Position numbers and translations under genes: made by a program. This document shows, piece by piece, positions 44,685 through 54,736 of a stretch of DNA of 64,000 nt. The stretch is from Syntrophomonas zehnderi OL-4. GTDB lineage: Bacteria; Bacillota; Syntrophomonadia; Syntrophomonadales; Syntrophomonadaceae. The notes under the pieces were generated by a model. The model ran no database searches. It worked only from the letters and a program-made list of their open reading frames with translations, and was not told the origin of the DNA. How positions within the stretch are numbered: the stretch's first letter is position 1; each line of letters starts with the position of its first letter. The stretch spans positions 93,139 to 157,138 of the forward strand of contig NZ_CGIH01000004.1 of NCBI RefSeq assembly GCF_000983115.1, read 5' to 3'.

Positions 44685-45617
44685 GTGCAAAGGATCTGGA
44701 GAATCAAGGACTTGTTGGAATGGACGACCCGGTATTTTTTTGATCGGGGTATAGCAGAATCACGCCTGGAGGCGGAGATTTTGTTAGCCCAGGTCGTACA
44801 AAAAGACCGGGTTTATTTGTATGCCAATTATGAAGAACCGATCAATGCCGGGGAAAGAGAAATCTACCGGGAATACATAAAAAGAAGGATATCCGGAGAG
44901 CCGACTGCTTATATAACCGGACATAAAGAATTTATGTCGCTTGATTTTAAGGTAACTCCGGATGTGCTGATTCCCCGGGCTGACACCGAGGTATTGGTAG
45001 AAACCGCCCTGGCTCTAGCCCAGGCGGAGAATCTTAAGCAGATTATTGATGTAGGTACAGGTTCGGGGGCGATTGCGGTAAGTTTGGGCGTTTATTTGCA
45101 GGATGCCAGGATCTTTGCCAGTGACGTATCTCCACAGGCTCTTGCAGTCGCCCGGGAAAACGCCTGTAATAACAATGTGCAGATTCACTTTATAGAAGGG
45201 GACTTGCTGCAGCCTTTATTATCTTACAAAGATCAGGAAGTCTGTTCCCAGGACATTTGCCAGGAAGTACTGGCCGGGTATAGTATAAATAAAGCCACCG
45301 GCATGCAATTTGATATGATAACGGCGAATCTGCCCTATATACCGGACAGCGAAAAAATACATCTGGACAAACAGGTAAGGGATTTTGAACCCCATTTGGC
45401 TTTGTTTGCCGAGGGAGATGGTTTAGAATTGTACCGCAAACTGCTTCCCCAGGCCTATGCCTTGCTAAAACCGGCGGGGATTATTTTACTGGAGATTGAT
45501 CCCCGTCAAGCAGTGGCTGTACCAGATATGATGCAGGGATTTACGGATATCGGGATTATAAAAGACTTGGCTGGCCGCGCGAGGGTAGTACAAGCCAGGA
45601 GGGACAATCATGTTTAA
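44685..45617 (+). CDS. prmC: Release-factor glutamine methyltransferase PrmC
   Basis: 310 residues. N-terminal helical substrate domain and a Rossmann methyltransferase with SAM motif IDVGTGSGAIAVSL (121-134). The active-site motif reads NLPY (215-218) instead of the usual NPPY, and about 25 extra residues (near 180-205, QEVCSQDICQEVLAGYSIN) precede it. Methylates the GGQ glutamine of release factors; cotranscribed with prfA. GTG start directly after the prfA stop. The downstream gene overlaps by 8 bases. Confidence 0.92.
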   Translation: MQRIWRIKDLLEWTTRYFFDRGIAESRLEAEILLAQVVQKDRVYLYANYEEPINAGEREIYREYIKRRISGEPTAYITGHKEFMSLDFKVTPDVLIPRADTEVLVETALALAQAENLKQIIDVGTGSGAIAVSLGVYLQDARIFASDVSPQALAVARENACNNNVQIHFIEGDLLQPLLSYKDQEVCSQDICQEVLAGYSINKATGMQFDMITANLPYIPDSEKIHLDKQVRDFEPHLALFAEGDGLELYRKLLPQAYALLKPAGIILLEIDPRQAVAVPDMMQGFTDIGIIKDLAGRARVVQARRDNHV

Positions 45618-46602
45618 GACCAGATACTTTACGGTGGATCCTGATCATCCGGATCCGACCGTGATAAACCAAGCCGCTGGCTACATTCGCACTGGAGAAT
45701 TGCTGGCTTTTCCCACCGAAACGGTATATGGGCTGGGGGCTGACGCCCTCAATGCCGGAGCGGTTGAAAAGATATTTATAGCCAAGGGCCGACCGGCAGA
45801 TCATCCCCTGTTGATACATGTAAGCAGGGTTGAACAGGTAGAAGCGCTTGCCCTGGTTATTCCAGCAGCTGCCCGAAGGCTGATCGGGCATTTCTGGCCC
45901 GGCCCCCTGTCTATTATCTTACCCTCCCGTCCTCAGGTACCGGGGATCGTCAGAGGTAACAAAAGCGGGGTTGGATTTCGGATGCCTTCTCATCCGGTAT
46001 CGATTGCCCTGCTTAACGAAACCGGTCCGCTGGCTGCCCCTAGTGCTAATCTTTACGGACGTCCCAGTCCTACCAATGCTGAACATGTCCGGCAGGATAT
46101 GGACGGAAGGATTGCAGCCGTTTTGGATGCGGGAGAAACCGGAAACGGTCTGGAATCAACTATTATCGATTTTTGTGAGGGGATCAAAGTCATACGCCGC
46201 GGAGGAATTGCCTTGGAGGAAATAGAAGATATTTTAGGTCAAGGAATAAGCCTAAATAGTTCGGCTCAGGGTAATAAAAACGCTTATGATCTTAAGGTCA
46301 AGGTTTTATTAAGTGAGGGTGAGAATGATTTTTATCAGCAAATGGAGCAATGTCTGCAGATTTCAAAACTGATAGGGGTTGTCCGCATAATCGGGCGAAA
46401 TAAGCCGCTCAAAGGCAGTTTTCACCAAGAATACTTCCTGGATCTTACCGGGCGGGGAAACTCATGGTTTGCCATCCTGCGCGATGCGGAACAAAGAAAA
46501 CTTGATTATCTCTTGGTTGAACCCCTAGATCAAAAAACAGAAGGCATCAGTGCTTCTATTATGGACAGAATTAAACGGGCGGCCGCCTTAAAACCTAAAT
46601 AA
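45610..46602 (+). CDS. ywlC: Threonylcarbamoyl-AMP synthase (Sua5/YwlC)
   Basis: 330 residues: YrdC-type catalytic domain (about 15-200; FPTETVYGLGADA, KGRPADHPLLIHV, SANLYGRPSPT) and a C-terminal Sua5 domain (about 215-330). Makes threonylcarbamoyl-AMP from threonine, bicarbonate and ATP for the t6A37 tRNA modification. Start overlaps prmC, and gene order prmC-ywlC-mntP-ywlE-rpiB-glyA matches Bacillus. Confidence 0.95.
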   Translation: MFKTRYFTVDPDHPDPTVINQAAGYIRTGELLAFPTETVYGLGADALNAGAVEKIFIAKGRPADHPLLIHVSRVEQVEALALVIPAAARRLIGHFWPGPLSIILPSRPQVPGIVRGNKSGVGFRMPSHPVSIALLNETGPLAAPSANLYGRPSPTNAEHVRQDMDGRIAAVLDAGETGNGLESTIIDFCEGIKVIRRGGIALEEIEDILGQGISLNSSAQGNKNAYDLKVKVLLSEGENDFYQQMEQCLQISKLIGVVRIIGRNKPLKGSFHQEYFLDLTGRGNSWFAILRDAEQRKLDYLLVEPLDQKTEGISASIMDRIKRAAALKPK

Positions 46603-46614
46603 AGGAGTTTGAAG

Positions 46615-47208
46615 ATGCAGGGACAGTTATTAACCGTCTTATTGGTTGCGATTGTACTAGGAATGGATGCTTTTTCCCTGGCTCTGGGGATGGGTATTAA
46701 AGGCGTTTCCAAACGTTATGAAAGGCGTTTTACAGCCCTGGTGACGGTATTCCATATACTTATGCCCCTGCTGGGTCTTTATCTGGGGATGGCAGCAGGT
46801 AATTTGCTGGGAATCTGGGCCGGGCGTATAGGTGCCATAATTTTAGCCTATATTGGCTTGCAAATGATTATTAAAGCCTGGCGGGAGATGACCCCCCGCT
46901 CCTTTGCTTTTAAAGAGGCTAGAGAACATTTTAGACATAAGTCATCGGCGCCAAGCAACCGGGAGGAATGGATAAGTATGCTGCTGTTGACTGTGTCGGT
47001 CAGCATTGATGCCTTGACGGTGGGATTTAGTCTGGGTACTGCGCAGGCCCCTTTGCTGCTGACAGTTGTTATTATTGGTGCGATGGCAGGCAGTATGACC
47101 ATGTTTGGTTTTAAGGGCGGCCAGTTGTTTAGCCGCATGGCGGGTACCTATTCTCAGGCAGCGGGAGGGCTGGTACTTATCGCTTTGGCTGTTAAAATGG
47201 CTTTTTAG
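46615..47208 (+). CDS. mntP: Manganese efflux pump MntP-like
   Basis: 197 residues, six predicted membrane helices. The two repeated halves carry acidic motifs VLGMDAFSLALGMG and TVSVSIDALTVGFSLG, the metal site of MntP. Exports Mn(II) to avoid toxicity. ATG at 46615 is 7 bases from AAAGGAG; TTG at 46609 would be too near. Corresponds to ywlD in the Bacillus order. Confidence 0.9.
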   Translation: MQGQLLTVLLVAIVLGMDAFSLALGMGIKGVSKRYERRFTALVTVFHILMPLLGLYLGMAAGNLLGIWAGRIGAIILAYIGLQMIIKAWREMTPRSFAFKEAREHFRHKSSAPSNREEWISMLLLTVSVSIDALTVGFSLGTAQAPLLLTVVIIGAMAGSMTMFGFKGGQLFSRMAGTYSQAAGGLVLIALAVKMAF

Positions 47209-47226
47209 GTGCAAGGAGGGTTCATT

Positions 47227-47682
47227 TTGAAGCATATTCTTTTTGTATGCAGCGGTAATACGTGCCGTAGCCCCATGGCTGAGAGCCTGTTTTTACAACA
47301 ACTTAAAAAAGCGGGTGATGCTGACATTGTCTGTGAGGTTCAATCAGCAGGTGTTTTTGCCGGGGCTGGGTTACCTGCCAGTTCCGAAGCCATCCAGGTT
47401 ACGCGGGAACTAGGCCTTAATCTTAGTACCCATCGCTCCCAAGTATTAAGGCAAGATCATTTGGATTGGGCAGATTTGGTGCTGACCATGACAGACAGCC
47501 ATCGTCAATATATATTAAGTCGATTTGAGGTACCTGTGCGTAAAGTATATACCCTGACGGAGTTCGCCGGGGTGGGGAGGGCTGATGTGCTTGACCCGTA
47601 CGGAGCAGGGATAGATATGTACCGACAATGCCTGGATCAACTGCAGACTTTAATCGAGCTGATCATAAAACAGATTTTATGA
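47227..47682 (+). CDS. ywlE: Low-molecular-weight phosphatase, YwlE type (protein-arginine phosphatase)
   Basis: 151 residues from TTG 47227 (AAGGAGGG 6 bases upstream). P-loop CSGNTCRS: nucleophile Cys8, Arg14, and Thr at position 12 where tyrosine-specific members have Ile; this Thr is the known determinant of phospho-arginine specificity in YwlE. General acid Asp in VLDPYG. Would reverse McsB arginine phosphorylation of CtsR and other proteins. Conserved order with mntP and rpiB. Confidence 0.93.
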   Translation: MKHILFVCSGNTCRSPMAESLFLQQLKKAGDADIVCEVQSAGVFAGAGLPASSEAIQVTRELGLNLSTHRSQVLRQDHLDWADLVLTMTDSHRQYILSRFEVPVRKVYTLTEFAGVGRADVLDPYGAGIDMYRQCLDQLQTLIELIIKQIL

Positions 47683-47745
47683 TATATTAATCAATAGTTG
47701 TAGAAAGATGAAAAGGGACAGATTTTCAAAACAGGGGTGAATGAT

Positions 47746-48201
47746 TTGGAAATAGCTATAGGCTGTGATCACGCAGGTGTAGAAGTAAAATGGGAAATAA
47801 GTGCCATGCTCAAAGAAAGCGGAATAACTGTATATGATTGCGGAACTAACACCCTGGCTGCCGTTGATTATCCCGATATAGCCGAACAGGTAGCGGCCGA
47901 AGTACTGTCTAGGGATATTTTGGGTATTTTAGTCTGTGGGACAGGCATCGGGATATCGATTGCGGCCAATAAAATACCAGGAATACGGGCAGCGGTATGT
48001 ACTGATATTTTTACCGCAGAAATGTGCCGTAAGCACAATGATGCCAATATCATAGCGGTTGGAGCCAGGGTATCCGATATCAATAATATAAAAGAGATCG
48101 TAAGTACTTTTATAAAAACCGATTTTGAGGGAGGAAGACACCAGATCCGGGTTGAAAAGATAAAGGCCCTGGAAAACAAGTTTAGAAAGAGGTGTTGTTA
48201 G
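47746..48201 (+). CDS. rpiB: Ribose-5-phosphate isomerase B
   Basis: 151 residues from TTG 47746 ([18 protein letters not shown] upstream), chosen because it fits the family start better than the GTG at 47737. Active-site [17 protein letters not shown] and [11 protein letters not shown]. Interconverts ribose 5-phosphate and ribulose 5-phosphate. Its stop shares a base with the glyA GTG (TAGTG). Confidence 0.94.
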   Translation: MEIAIGCDHAGVEVKWEISAMLKESGITVYDCGTNTLAAVDYPDIAEQVAAEVLSRDILGILVCGTGIGISIAANKIPGIRAAVCTDIFTAEMCRKHNDANIIAVGARVSDINNIKEIVSTFIKTDFEGGRHQIRVEKIKALENKFRKRCC

Positions 48202-49451
48202 TGGAGTATATCAACCAATACGTTATACCCGTTGATCCGGAAGTGGCAGAGGCCATAAACAACGAAGAAAGAAGGCAAAACCGCAAACTGGAGCTGATTG
48301 CCTCGGAAAACTTTGTTTCCCGCGCCGTAATGGCAGCCCAGGGTTCGGTATTAACCAACAAATATGCCGAAGGATATCCGGGCAAAAGATATTATGGAGG
48401 CTGCGAATATGTAGATGTTGTTGAAAATCTGGCCCGGGAAAGGGCCCAAGAACTGTTTGGCGCCGACCACGCCAATGTCCAGCCCCACTCCGGTGCCCAG
48501 GCTAATATGGCCGTATATTTAGCTGCTCTGCAGCCGGGTGACAAAGTACTGGGTATGAACTTAAGTCACGGAGGTCATTTGACCCATGGCAGCAAGGTGA
48601 ATTTCTCCGGTAAAAACTACCAGTTTTTTGATTATGGCGTTGCGGCTGACAGCGAAATGATTGACTATGACGAGGTGCGCAGCATCGCTCTTAAAATCCG
48701 GCCCAAAATGATCGTGGCCGGTGCCAGTGCCTATCCCCGCAAGCTTGACTTTAAAAAATTCAGGGAGATAGCCGATGAGGCCGGAGCTTTGTTATTTGTA
48801 GACATGGCTCATATAGCGGGTCTGGTTGCGGCCGGATTGCATTTAAGCCCGATTCCCTACGCAGATTTTGTCTCCTCCACGACGCATAAGACGTTAAGGG
48901 GACCTAGGGGAGGGATTATACTGTGTCGGCAGGAATGGGCGAAAAAGATAGACAGTGCCGTATTTCCAGGTGTTCAAGGAGGCCCGCTGATGCACGTAAT
49001 CGCCGCCAAAGCGATATGTTTAAAAGAAGCTCTGCAGCCTGAGTTTAAAACCTATCAACAGAGCATAGTCGACAATGCCAACCATCTGGCGCAAAACTTG
49101 GTGGAATACGGTTTACGCTTGGTATCAGGGGGAACCGATAATCATCTTATGCTGGTCGATGTAAGGCCTAAGAATCTGACCGGTCAGGAGGCCGAAGCTA
49201 TATTGGAGTCGGTTAATATTACCGTCAATAAAAACGGTATACCTTTTGATCCTGAAAAGCCTACCGTCACCAGCGGTATCAGAATAGGAACCCCGGCCCT
49301 GACCAGCCGTGGGTTTAATACCGATGACATGGCTCTGGTAGCCCGGGCTATCGCAACGGCTCTGGAATACCCTGCGGAAGCGGACAAATTAGAAGAGGTG
49401 CGGCAGATAGTGGCCACCCTTTGCGACCAATATCCTCTCTACAACATATAA
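48201..49451 (+). CDS. glyA: Serine hydroxymethyltransferase
   Basis: 416 residues from GTG 48201 (AGAGG 8 bases upstream). SHMT signatures: [28 protein letters not shown] stretch, PLP lysine in [13 protein letters not shown]. Converts serine and tetrahydrofolate to glycine and methylene-THF. Coupled to rpiB as in Bacillus. Confidence 0.97.
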   Translation: MEYINQYVIPVDPEVAEAINNEERRQNRKLELIASENFVSRAVMAAQGSVLTNKYAEGYPGKRYYGGCEYVDVVENLARERAQELFGADHANVQPHSGAQANMAVYLAALQPGDKVLGMNLSHGGHLTHGSKVNFSGKNYQFFDYGVAADSEMIDYDEVRSIALKIRPKMIVAGASAYPRKLDFKKFREIADEAGALLFVDMAHIAGLVAAGLHLSPIPYADFVSSTTHKTLRGPRGGIILCRQEWAKKIDSAVFPGVQGGPLMHVIAAKAICLKEALQPEFKTYQQSIVDNANHLAQNLVEYGLRLVSGGTDNHLMLVDVRPKNLTGQEAEAILESVNITVNKNGIPFDPEKPTVTSGIRIGTPALTSRGFNTDDMALVARAIATALEYPAEADKLEEVRQIVATLCDQYPLYNI

Positions 49452-49470
49452 AGTATATAAGGAGAATGTA

Positions 49471-49935
49471 ATGTTAGCCAAAGAGCGTCCGGGTTGGGAT
49501 GACTATTTTCTAAAGCTGGCTGATCTGGTAGCCAGCCGTTCCACCTGTCTGCGTCGGCAGGTGGGGGCGGTACTGGTTCGCAACGAACGCATCATTGCTA
49601 CCGGTTATAATGGCGCCCCCCGGGGATTGAGCCACTGTCTTGAAATTGGTTGTTTGCGGGATGAACTTCAGATTCCTTCCGGACACCGCTACGAGTTATG
49701 CCGAGGTGTCCACGCCGAGCAAAATGCGATTATTAATGCCGCTTTATACGGTGTATCAACCCAGGATTCGGTTCTGTACTGTACGAACCAGCCCTGTATT
49801 ATATGTGCCCGCATGATTATTAATGCGGGTATCGCCAAGCTGGTTCACCGGGGTAATTTTGATGATCCCATGGCAATTCAGTTTATGGAGGAGGCAGGTA
49901 TTGTCATCGTGGAAGTTCCTGCCGCCGATCCGTAA
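49471..49935 (+). CDS. comEB: dCMP deaminase (ComEB-like)
   Basis: 154-residue zinc deaminase: HAEQNAI catalytic His/Glu and PCIICARMI cysteine pair, N-terminal SRSTCLRRQVGAVLVRN. Converts dCMP to dUMP for thymidylate synthesis. AAGGAG 6 bases before ATG. It follows glyA, linking one-carbon and thymidylate metabolism. Confidence 0.93.
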   Translation: MLAKERPGWDDYFLKLADLVASRSTCLRRQVGAVLVRNERIIATGYNGAPRGLSHCLEIGCLRDELQIPSGHRYELCRGVHAEQNAIINAALYGVSTQDSVLYCTNQPCIICARMIINAGIAKLVHRGNFDDPMAIQFMEEAGIVIVEVPAADP

Positions 49936-49970
49936 TAAAATATTGGTTCGAAAAAAGGGGAGTAATGCAA

Positions 49971-50285
49971 ATGCAAACCAAAACCCTGTCGCTGCCTAAG
50001 CTGAATCAACTCAACCCCACATTGGAATCAACCGCTTTGAAACTTATGGAGGAAGCAGGGGAATTAGCTCAGTGCATCGGAAAGTACCGCGGTTTAAGCG
50101 GGGAAAATGTCCATATGTCAGAATCCCAGGTAATTGAGGAAATTGCCAAAGAATTGCTGGATGTTGCCCAAACCGCTGTAACAATGATGTTCGTTTTAGA
50201 GGAAAGCTACGGGATTAACATAGGCGAGCTGCTTAATAACCATTGGAAAAAACTGGAATCAAAAGGTTACCTGTCCCATCTTTAA
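49971..50285 (+). CDS. MazG-like nucleotide pyrophosphohydrolase
   Basis: 104 residues, mostly helical. MazG-type acidic motifs LMEEAGELAQ and EIAKELLDVAQT bind magnesium; family members hydrolyse NTPs or dNTPs to monophosphates. Next to dCMP deaminase a role in nucleotide pool cleaning is plausible. ATG 49971 has GGGGAG at good distance; ATG 49965 is only 2 bases from it. Confidence 0.85.
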   Translation: MQTKTLSLPKLNQLNPTLESTALKLMEEAGELAQCIGKYRGLSGENVHMSESQVIEEIAKELLDVAQTAVTMMFVLEESYGINIGELLNNHWKKLESKGYLSHL

Positions 50286-50592
50286 TTCGGTTGGCAAAAA
50301 GCCCCATGGTACAAAGGTTTTCAAAACCATCCCGACAGGCTAAAATAATGATTATACAAAGGATATTTGAACTTAACAGCGAATATTATATTAATCAGCA
50401 GGCAATAAAACAAATTAAATATCGATCTCCCGAACTTATGATCAGTCCAGGAAAGAGCCGACTAGATATGTTGCCAATACATAAGAAAAATGTATAAAAA
50501 TAAAAATTTTATACATTTTAAAGAGGAATTTACATTAATGCGTAGAATATATTCTTGGTGTAATTTTGGTTAATGGGGCGAGGTGGTAGCAT
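50286..50592. other. Region upstream of ATP synthase operon
   Basis: 307 bases, no supportable gene. The main feature is a perfect AT-rich 13-bp inverted repeat at 50487-50519. No convincing -35/-10 pair was found, although the operon promoter should be here. Confidence 0.6.
50487..50519. repeat. AT-rich 13-bp inverted repeat
   Basis: AAAATGTATAAAA / TTTTATACATTTT around a 7-base ATAAAAA centre, 74 bases before atpZ. Could be an operator or a terminator-like hairpin of the preceding gene (T-rich arm on plus strand). Confidence 0.65.
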
Positions 50593-50835
50593 ATGGCAAA
50601 TTCCAATCAAAACTGGCCCCGCGCACTTGCCAACGCAATCAACCTGGCCACATCAGTAGCTGCCGCCATTGCTCTGGGTTACTTTGGCGGACGTTGGCTG
50701 GACGGCAGATATGATACCGAGCCATGGCTTTCGATTGTGGGTCTTGTCTTTGGAATGGCGACCGCCGGCAAAATGATGTGGGAAAGATTAATGGCCGATA
50801 ACCAGAAACCTCCTGCCAAGGAGGAAGAGAAATAG
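50593..50835 (+). CDS. atpZ: AtpZ/AtpI-family ATP synthase accessory protein
   Basis: 80 residues with two membrane helices (about 16-33, 44-63) and a charged tail; ALGYFGGRWLDG matches the AtpZ family (F0F1 gene 1). It helps c-ring assembly or magnesium transport. First gene of the atp operon; a separate atpI is not seen. Confidence 0.85.
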   Translation: MANSNQNWPRALANAINLATSVAAAIALGYFGGRWLDGRYDTEPWLSIVGLVFGMATAGKMMWERLMADNQKPPAKEEEK

Positions 50836-50943
50836 AATTCTGGGCTGGTCAATAGAATAGTGGTTTGAAGTTTTGAGTATGGTCGCAGGGTAAAGACCAA
50901 CAAAACCACAAATAAAATTTATATAAGGAAGGGGGGAGAAGAG

Positions 50944-51627
50944 ATGATATTTGGTATGTGGGATAGTGTGTATTTTCATTTGGGACCAATACCAGTTGAT
51001 CATCTGATTGTAACGCAGTGGGTAATTATTGCGGCAATCGGATTAATCGCTTTTTTGGCTACCAGAAATATGCAGCTTTGTCCCAAGGGTCTGCAAAATG
51101 GTTTTGAAATGATAATCGTTTGGACATACGATTTTTTCACACAGCTAATGGACAAGGAACATGTTGCGAAGAAATATGCTCCCCTGCTCTCTACATTCTT
51201 TTTATTTATACTATTCAGCAATTATAGCGGCTTGATACCAGGAGCTGCTCATATCCAAGGTTTCCAGCCTCCTACAAGTAACTGGAACGTAACCGTTACC
51301 CTCGCCTTAATTACTGTTTTAGCTGTGCAAAGCGCAGGTTTTGCCGAACACGGGTTTCATTATTTAGGGCATTTTGTCAGCCCTAATCCTTTGATGTTGC
51401 CTTTAAATCTACTTGAAGAAATAACCCACCCGCTGTCCCTTACCGTTCGTCTATTTGGCAACATATTTGGCGAGGAAATGATTATAGCTTATATGCTGTT
51501 CCTGGTTCCATTTTTGATTCCGTCTGCCTTGATGTGCCTTAGCGTACTACTAGGTGCTATCCAGGCAATCGTTTTCACTATCCTGTCGGCGAGTTATATC
51601 GCGGCAGCCACCGGAGAGGGTCATTAA
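50944..51627 (+). CDS. atpB: ATP synthase Fo subunit a
   Basis: 227 residues, five to six membrane helices. The essential stator arginine lies in HPLSLTVRLFGNIFGEEM, facing the c-ring. Forms the ion half-channels. GGAAGGGGGGAGAAGAG before ATG. Confidence 0.96.
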   Translation: MIFGMWDSVYFHLGPIPVDHLIVTQWVIIAAIGLIAFLATRNMQLCPKGLQNGFEMIIVWTYDFFTQLMDKEHVAKKYAPLLSTFFLFILFSNYSGLIPGAAHIQGFQPPTSNWNVTVTLALITVLAVQSAGFAEHGFHYLGHFVSPNPLMLPLNLLEEITHPLSLTVRLFGNIFGEEMIIAYMLFLVPFLIPSALMCLSVLLGAIQAIVFTILSASYIAAATGEGH

Positions 51628-51687
51628 AAATTCAATATAATCTAAAACAATGTATAAAACATTGGGCATTAGAAAGGAGGGAAAAAA

Positions 51688-51906
51688 ATGGGCATAGCAT
51701 TAGGAGCAGGTTTAGCCGTATCTATTGCCGGTCTCGGCGGCGGTGTTGGAATGGGTGTTGCAGGTGGTAAAGCCATCGAGGCCATTGCCAGACAACCTGA
51801 AGTTGGTGGAGACGTCAGAACCCTTATGTTTATTACCTTCGCTTTTATTGAAACGCTGACCATTTATGGTCTACTGATCGCATTTATGCTGGTTGGCAAA
51901 ATGTAA
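51688..51906 (+). CDS. atpE: ATP synthase Fo subunit c
   Basis: 72-residue hairpin of two helices with polar loop ARQPE and ion-binding Glu55 (FAFIETLTIY). First helix GGGVGMGVAGGKA has Met22 where sodium-type c subunits have Gln; this favours proton coupling. Rotor ring subunit, needed in about ten copies. AAAGGAGGG 10 bases before ATG, strong translation signal. Confidence 0.96.
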   Translation: MGIALGAGLAVSIAGLGGGVGMGVAGGKAIEAIARQPEVGGDVRTLMFITFAFIETLTIYGLLIAFMLVGKM

Positions 51907-51932
51907 TAAAGGTTTATTGTTGATTACCAAGA

Positions 51933-51986
51933 AAGGGCGTTAGAGCAAGGCAGTATTATAAGACACCATAATGCTCTATCGCCCTT
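51933..51986 (+). promoter_or_regulatory. Hairpin between atpE and atpF
   Basis: AAGGGCG-(TT)-AGAGCA paired with TGCTCT-(AT)-CGCCCTT, a 13-bp stem with one internal 2x2 mismatch and a 24-base loop. It has no U tract. Such a structure could stabilise the upstream atpE message and help make excess c subunit. Confidence 0.6.
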
Positions 51987-52023
51987 AACACTATTAGCTC
52001 TTAAGATTGGAGGTAGCACATCC

Positions 52024-52644
52024 GTGAAAAGGAACAAATGGGTTTACTTATCTGGCCTCCTTTTATCCTTGATTATGGTAATGGGATTTGCCACCTTCTG
52101 CATGGCCTCAGGCGCAGGAAATGCCCCGGTTGCGGCACCTGAAGGAAAACCGCCGGTATTTGGTAATTTGTATGTAATTGGCTGGACAGCTGTCAACTTC
52201 TTTGTACTGCTGGCCCTTTTATACAAATTTGCCTTTAACCCGATTAATCAAATGCTGGAAGAGCGGGCTAATACTATCGAAAGTTCAATTAAACATGCAG
52301 AAGAAGTAAAGGTTGAAGTTGATCAACTTAAAATTGAGGCTCAGGCAAACCTGGCTGAATCTCGTAAAGAAGCCCAAGAGATTATCGCTAGAGCAACGAA
52401 AGCTGCCGAGGATGCTAAAAATGAAATAGCCGCCAAAGCCAAAGAAGAAGCCGATAACATGAAGGCAAAAGCCCATGCTGAAATTGAAGCCGCAACCGAA
52501 GCGGCTAAACTGGAACTCAAGGATACCGCTGCTACCCTGGCTATGATGGCAGCTGAAAAGGTGCTGGGCAGAGCTATAACCGATGAAGACCATACGAAGA
52601 TGGTCAAAGAATTTGTTAACGAAGCGGGCGATTTCCTATGCTAA
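52024..52644 (+). CDS. atpF: ATP synthase Fo subunit b with N-terminal extension
   Basis: 206 residues, about 40 longer at the N-terminus than typical b. Residues 1-29 look like a signal peptide or extra membrane helix (WVYLSGLLLSLIMVMGFATFCMA), then the usual membrane anchor (LYVIGWTAVNFFVLLALLYKFAF, split around 50-70) and the long coiled-coil stator stalk. GTG start with TTGGAGG upstream; no start fits at the normal position. atpH overlaps by 7 bases. Confidence 0.93.
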   Translation: MKRNKWVYLSGLLLSLIMVMGFATFCMASGAGNAPVAAPEGKPPVFGNLYVIGWTAVNFFVLLALLYKFAFNPINQMLEERANTIESSIKHAEEVKVEVDQLKIEAQANLAESRKEAQEIIARATKAAEDAKNEIAAKAKEEADNMKAKAHAEIEAATEAAKLELKDTAATLAMMAAEKVLGRAITDEDHTKMVKEFVNEAGDFLC

Positions 52645-53186
52645 ACAAGAGCGTCGCTAGGCGCTATGCTGAAGCATTTTTTAGCATTGCCCGGGAAGCC
52701 GACAAAATAGACGCATACCAGGTAGAAATGGAAAAAGTCATTCAAACAATTAATGAAGTTGAAGGCATGAAAGAGTATATGGATCATCTTTTGGTGCCAG
52801 CGAAGGCTAAAAAGGAATTGATTCAAAAGGTTTTTGCCGATCAGCTTTCACCGATGACTATGAATTTCCTGCTTATGGTTATTGATAAACGCCGGGAGAG
52901 CTATCTGGAATACATTTATAATGAATTTGCAGATATGGCTGACGAATCCCGGGGCATAAGGCAGGCAGAACTCTTTGCCGCCCGTGAGATATCAGAAGAA
53001 GATCTGGCTACTCTGGCGCAAAGCTTATCCAGCTCTACCGGAAAACAGGTACTCCTTAAACTTACGGTCGATCCGGCGTTGCTTGGAGGGGTAAAGATAC
53101 GCATGGGTGACCAGATAGTTGACGGCACAGTTGCTAAAAAATTGCAGATGCTAAAAGAAAATTTAAAACAAGCAAAGATAAGTTAA
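52638..53186 (+). CDS. atpH: ATP synthase F1 subunit delta
   Basis: 182 residues, OSCP/delta family: N-terminal helical bundle and C-terminal LLKLTVDPALLGGVKIRMGD signature. Connects the b stalk to the alpha3beta3 head. Start overlaps atpF. Confidence 0.95.
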   Translation: MLNKSVARRYAEAFFSIAREADKIDAYQVEMEKVIQTINEVEGMKEYMDHLLVPAKAKKELIQKVFADQLSPMTMNFLLMVIDKRRESYLEYIYNEFADMADESRGIRQAELFAAREISEEDLATLAQSLSSSTGKQVLLKLTVDPALLGGVKIRMGDQIVDGTVAKKLQMLKENLKQAKIS

Positions 53187-53208
53187 TTCGATAGGGGTGA
53201 GCACGTAA

Positions 53209-54723
<1,515 letters not shown>

Positions 54724-54736
54724 GTGGTGAGTGTAA

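Noticed and set aside
50243..50497. 84-codon frame after the MazG-like gene
   Set aside because: Begins inside the MazG-like gene in another frame, has no ribosome site and runs into the AT-rich dyad.
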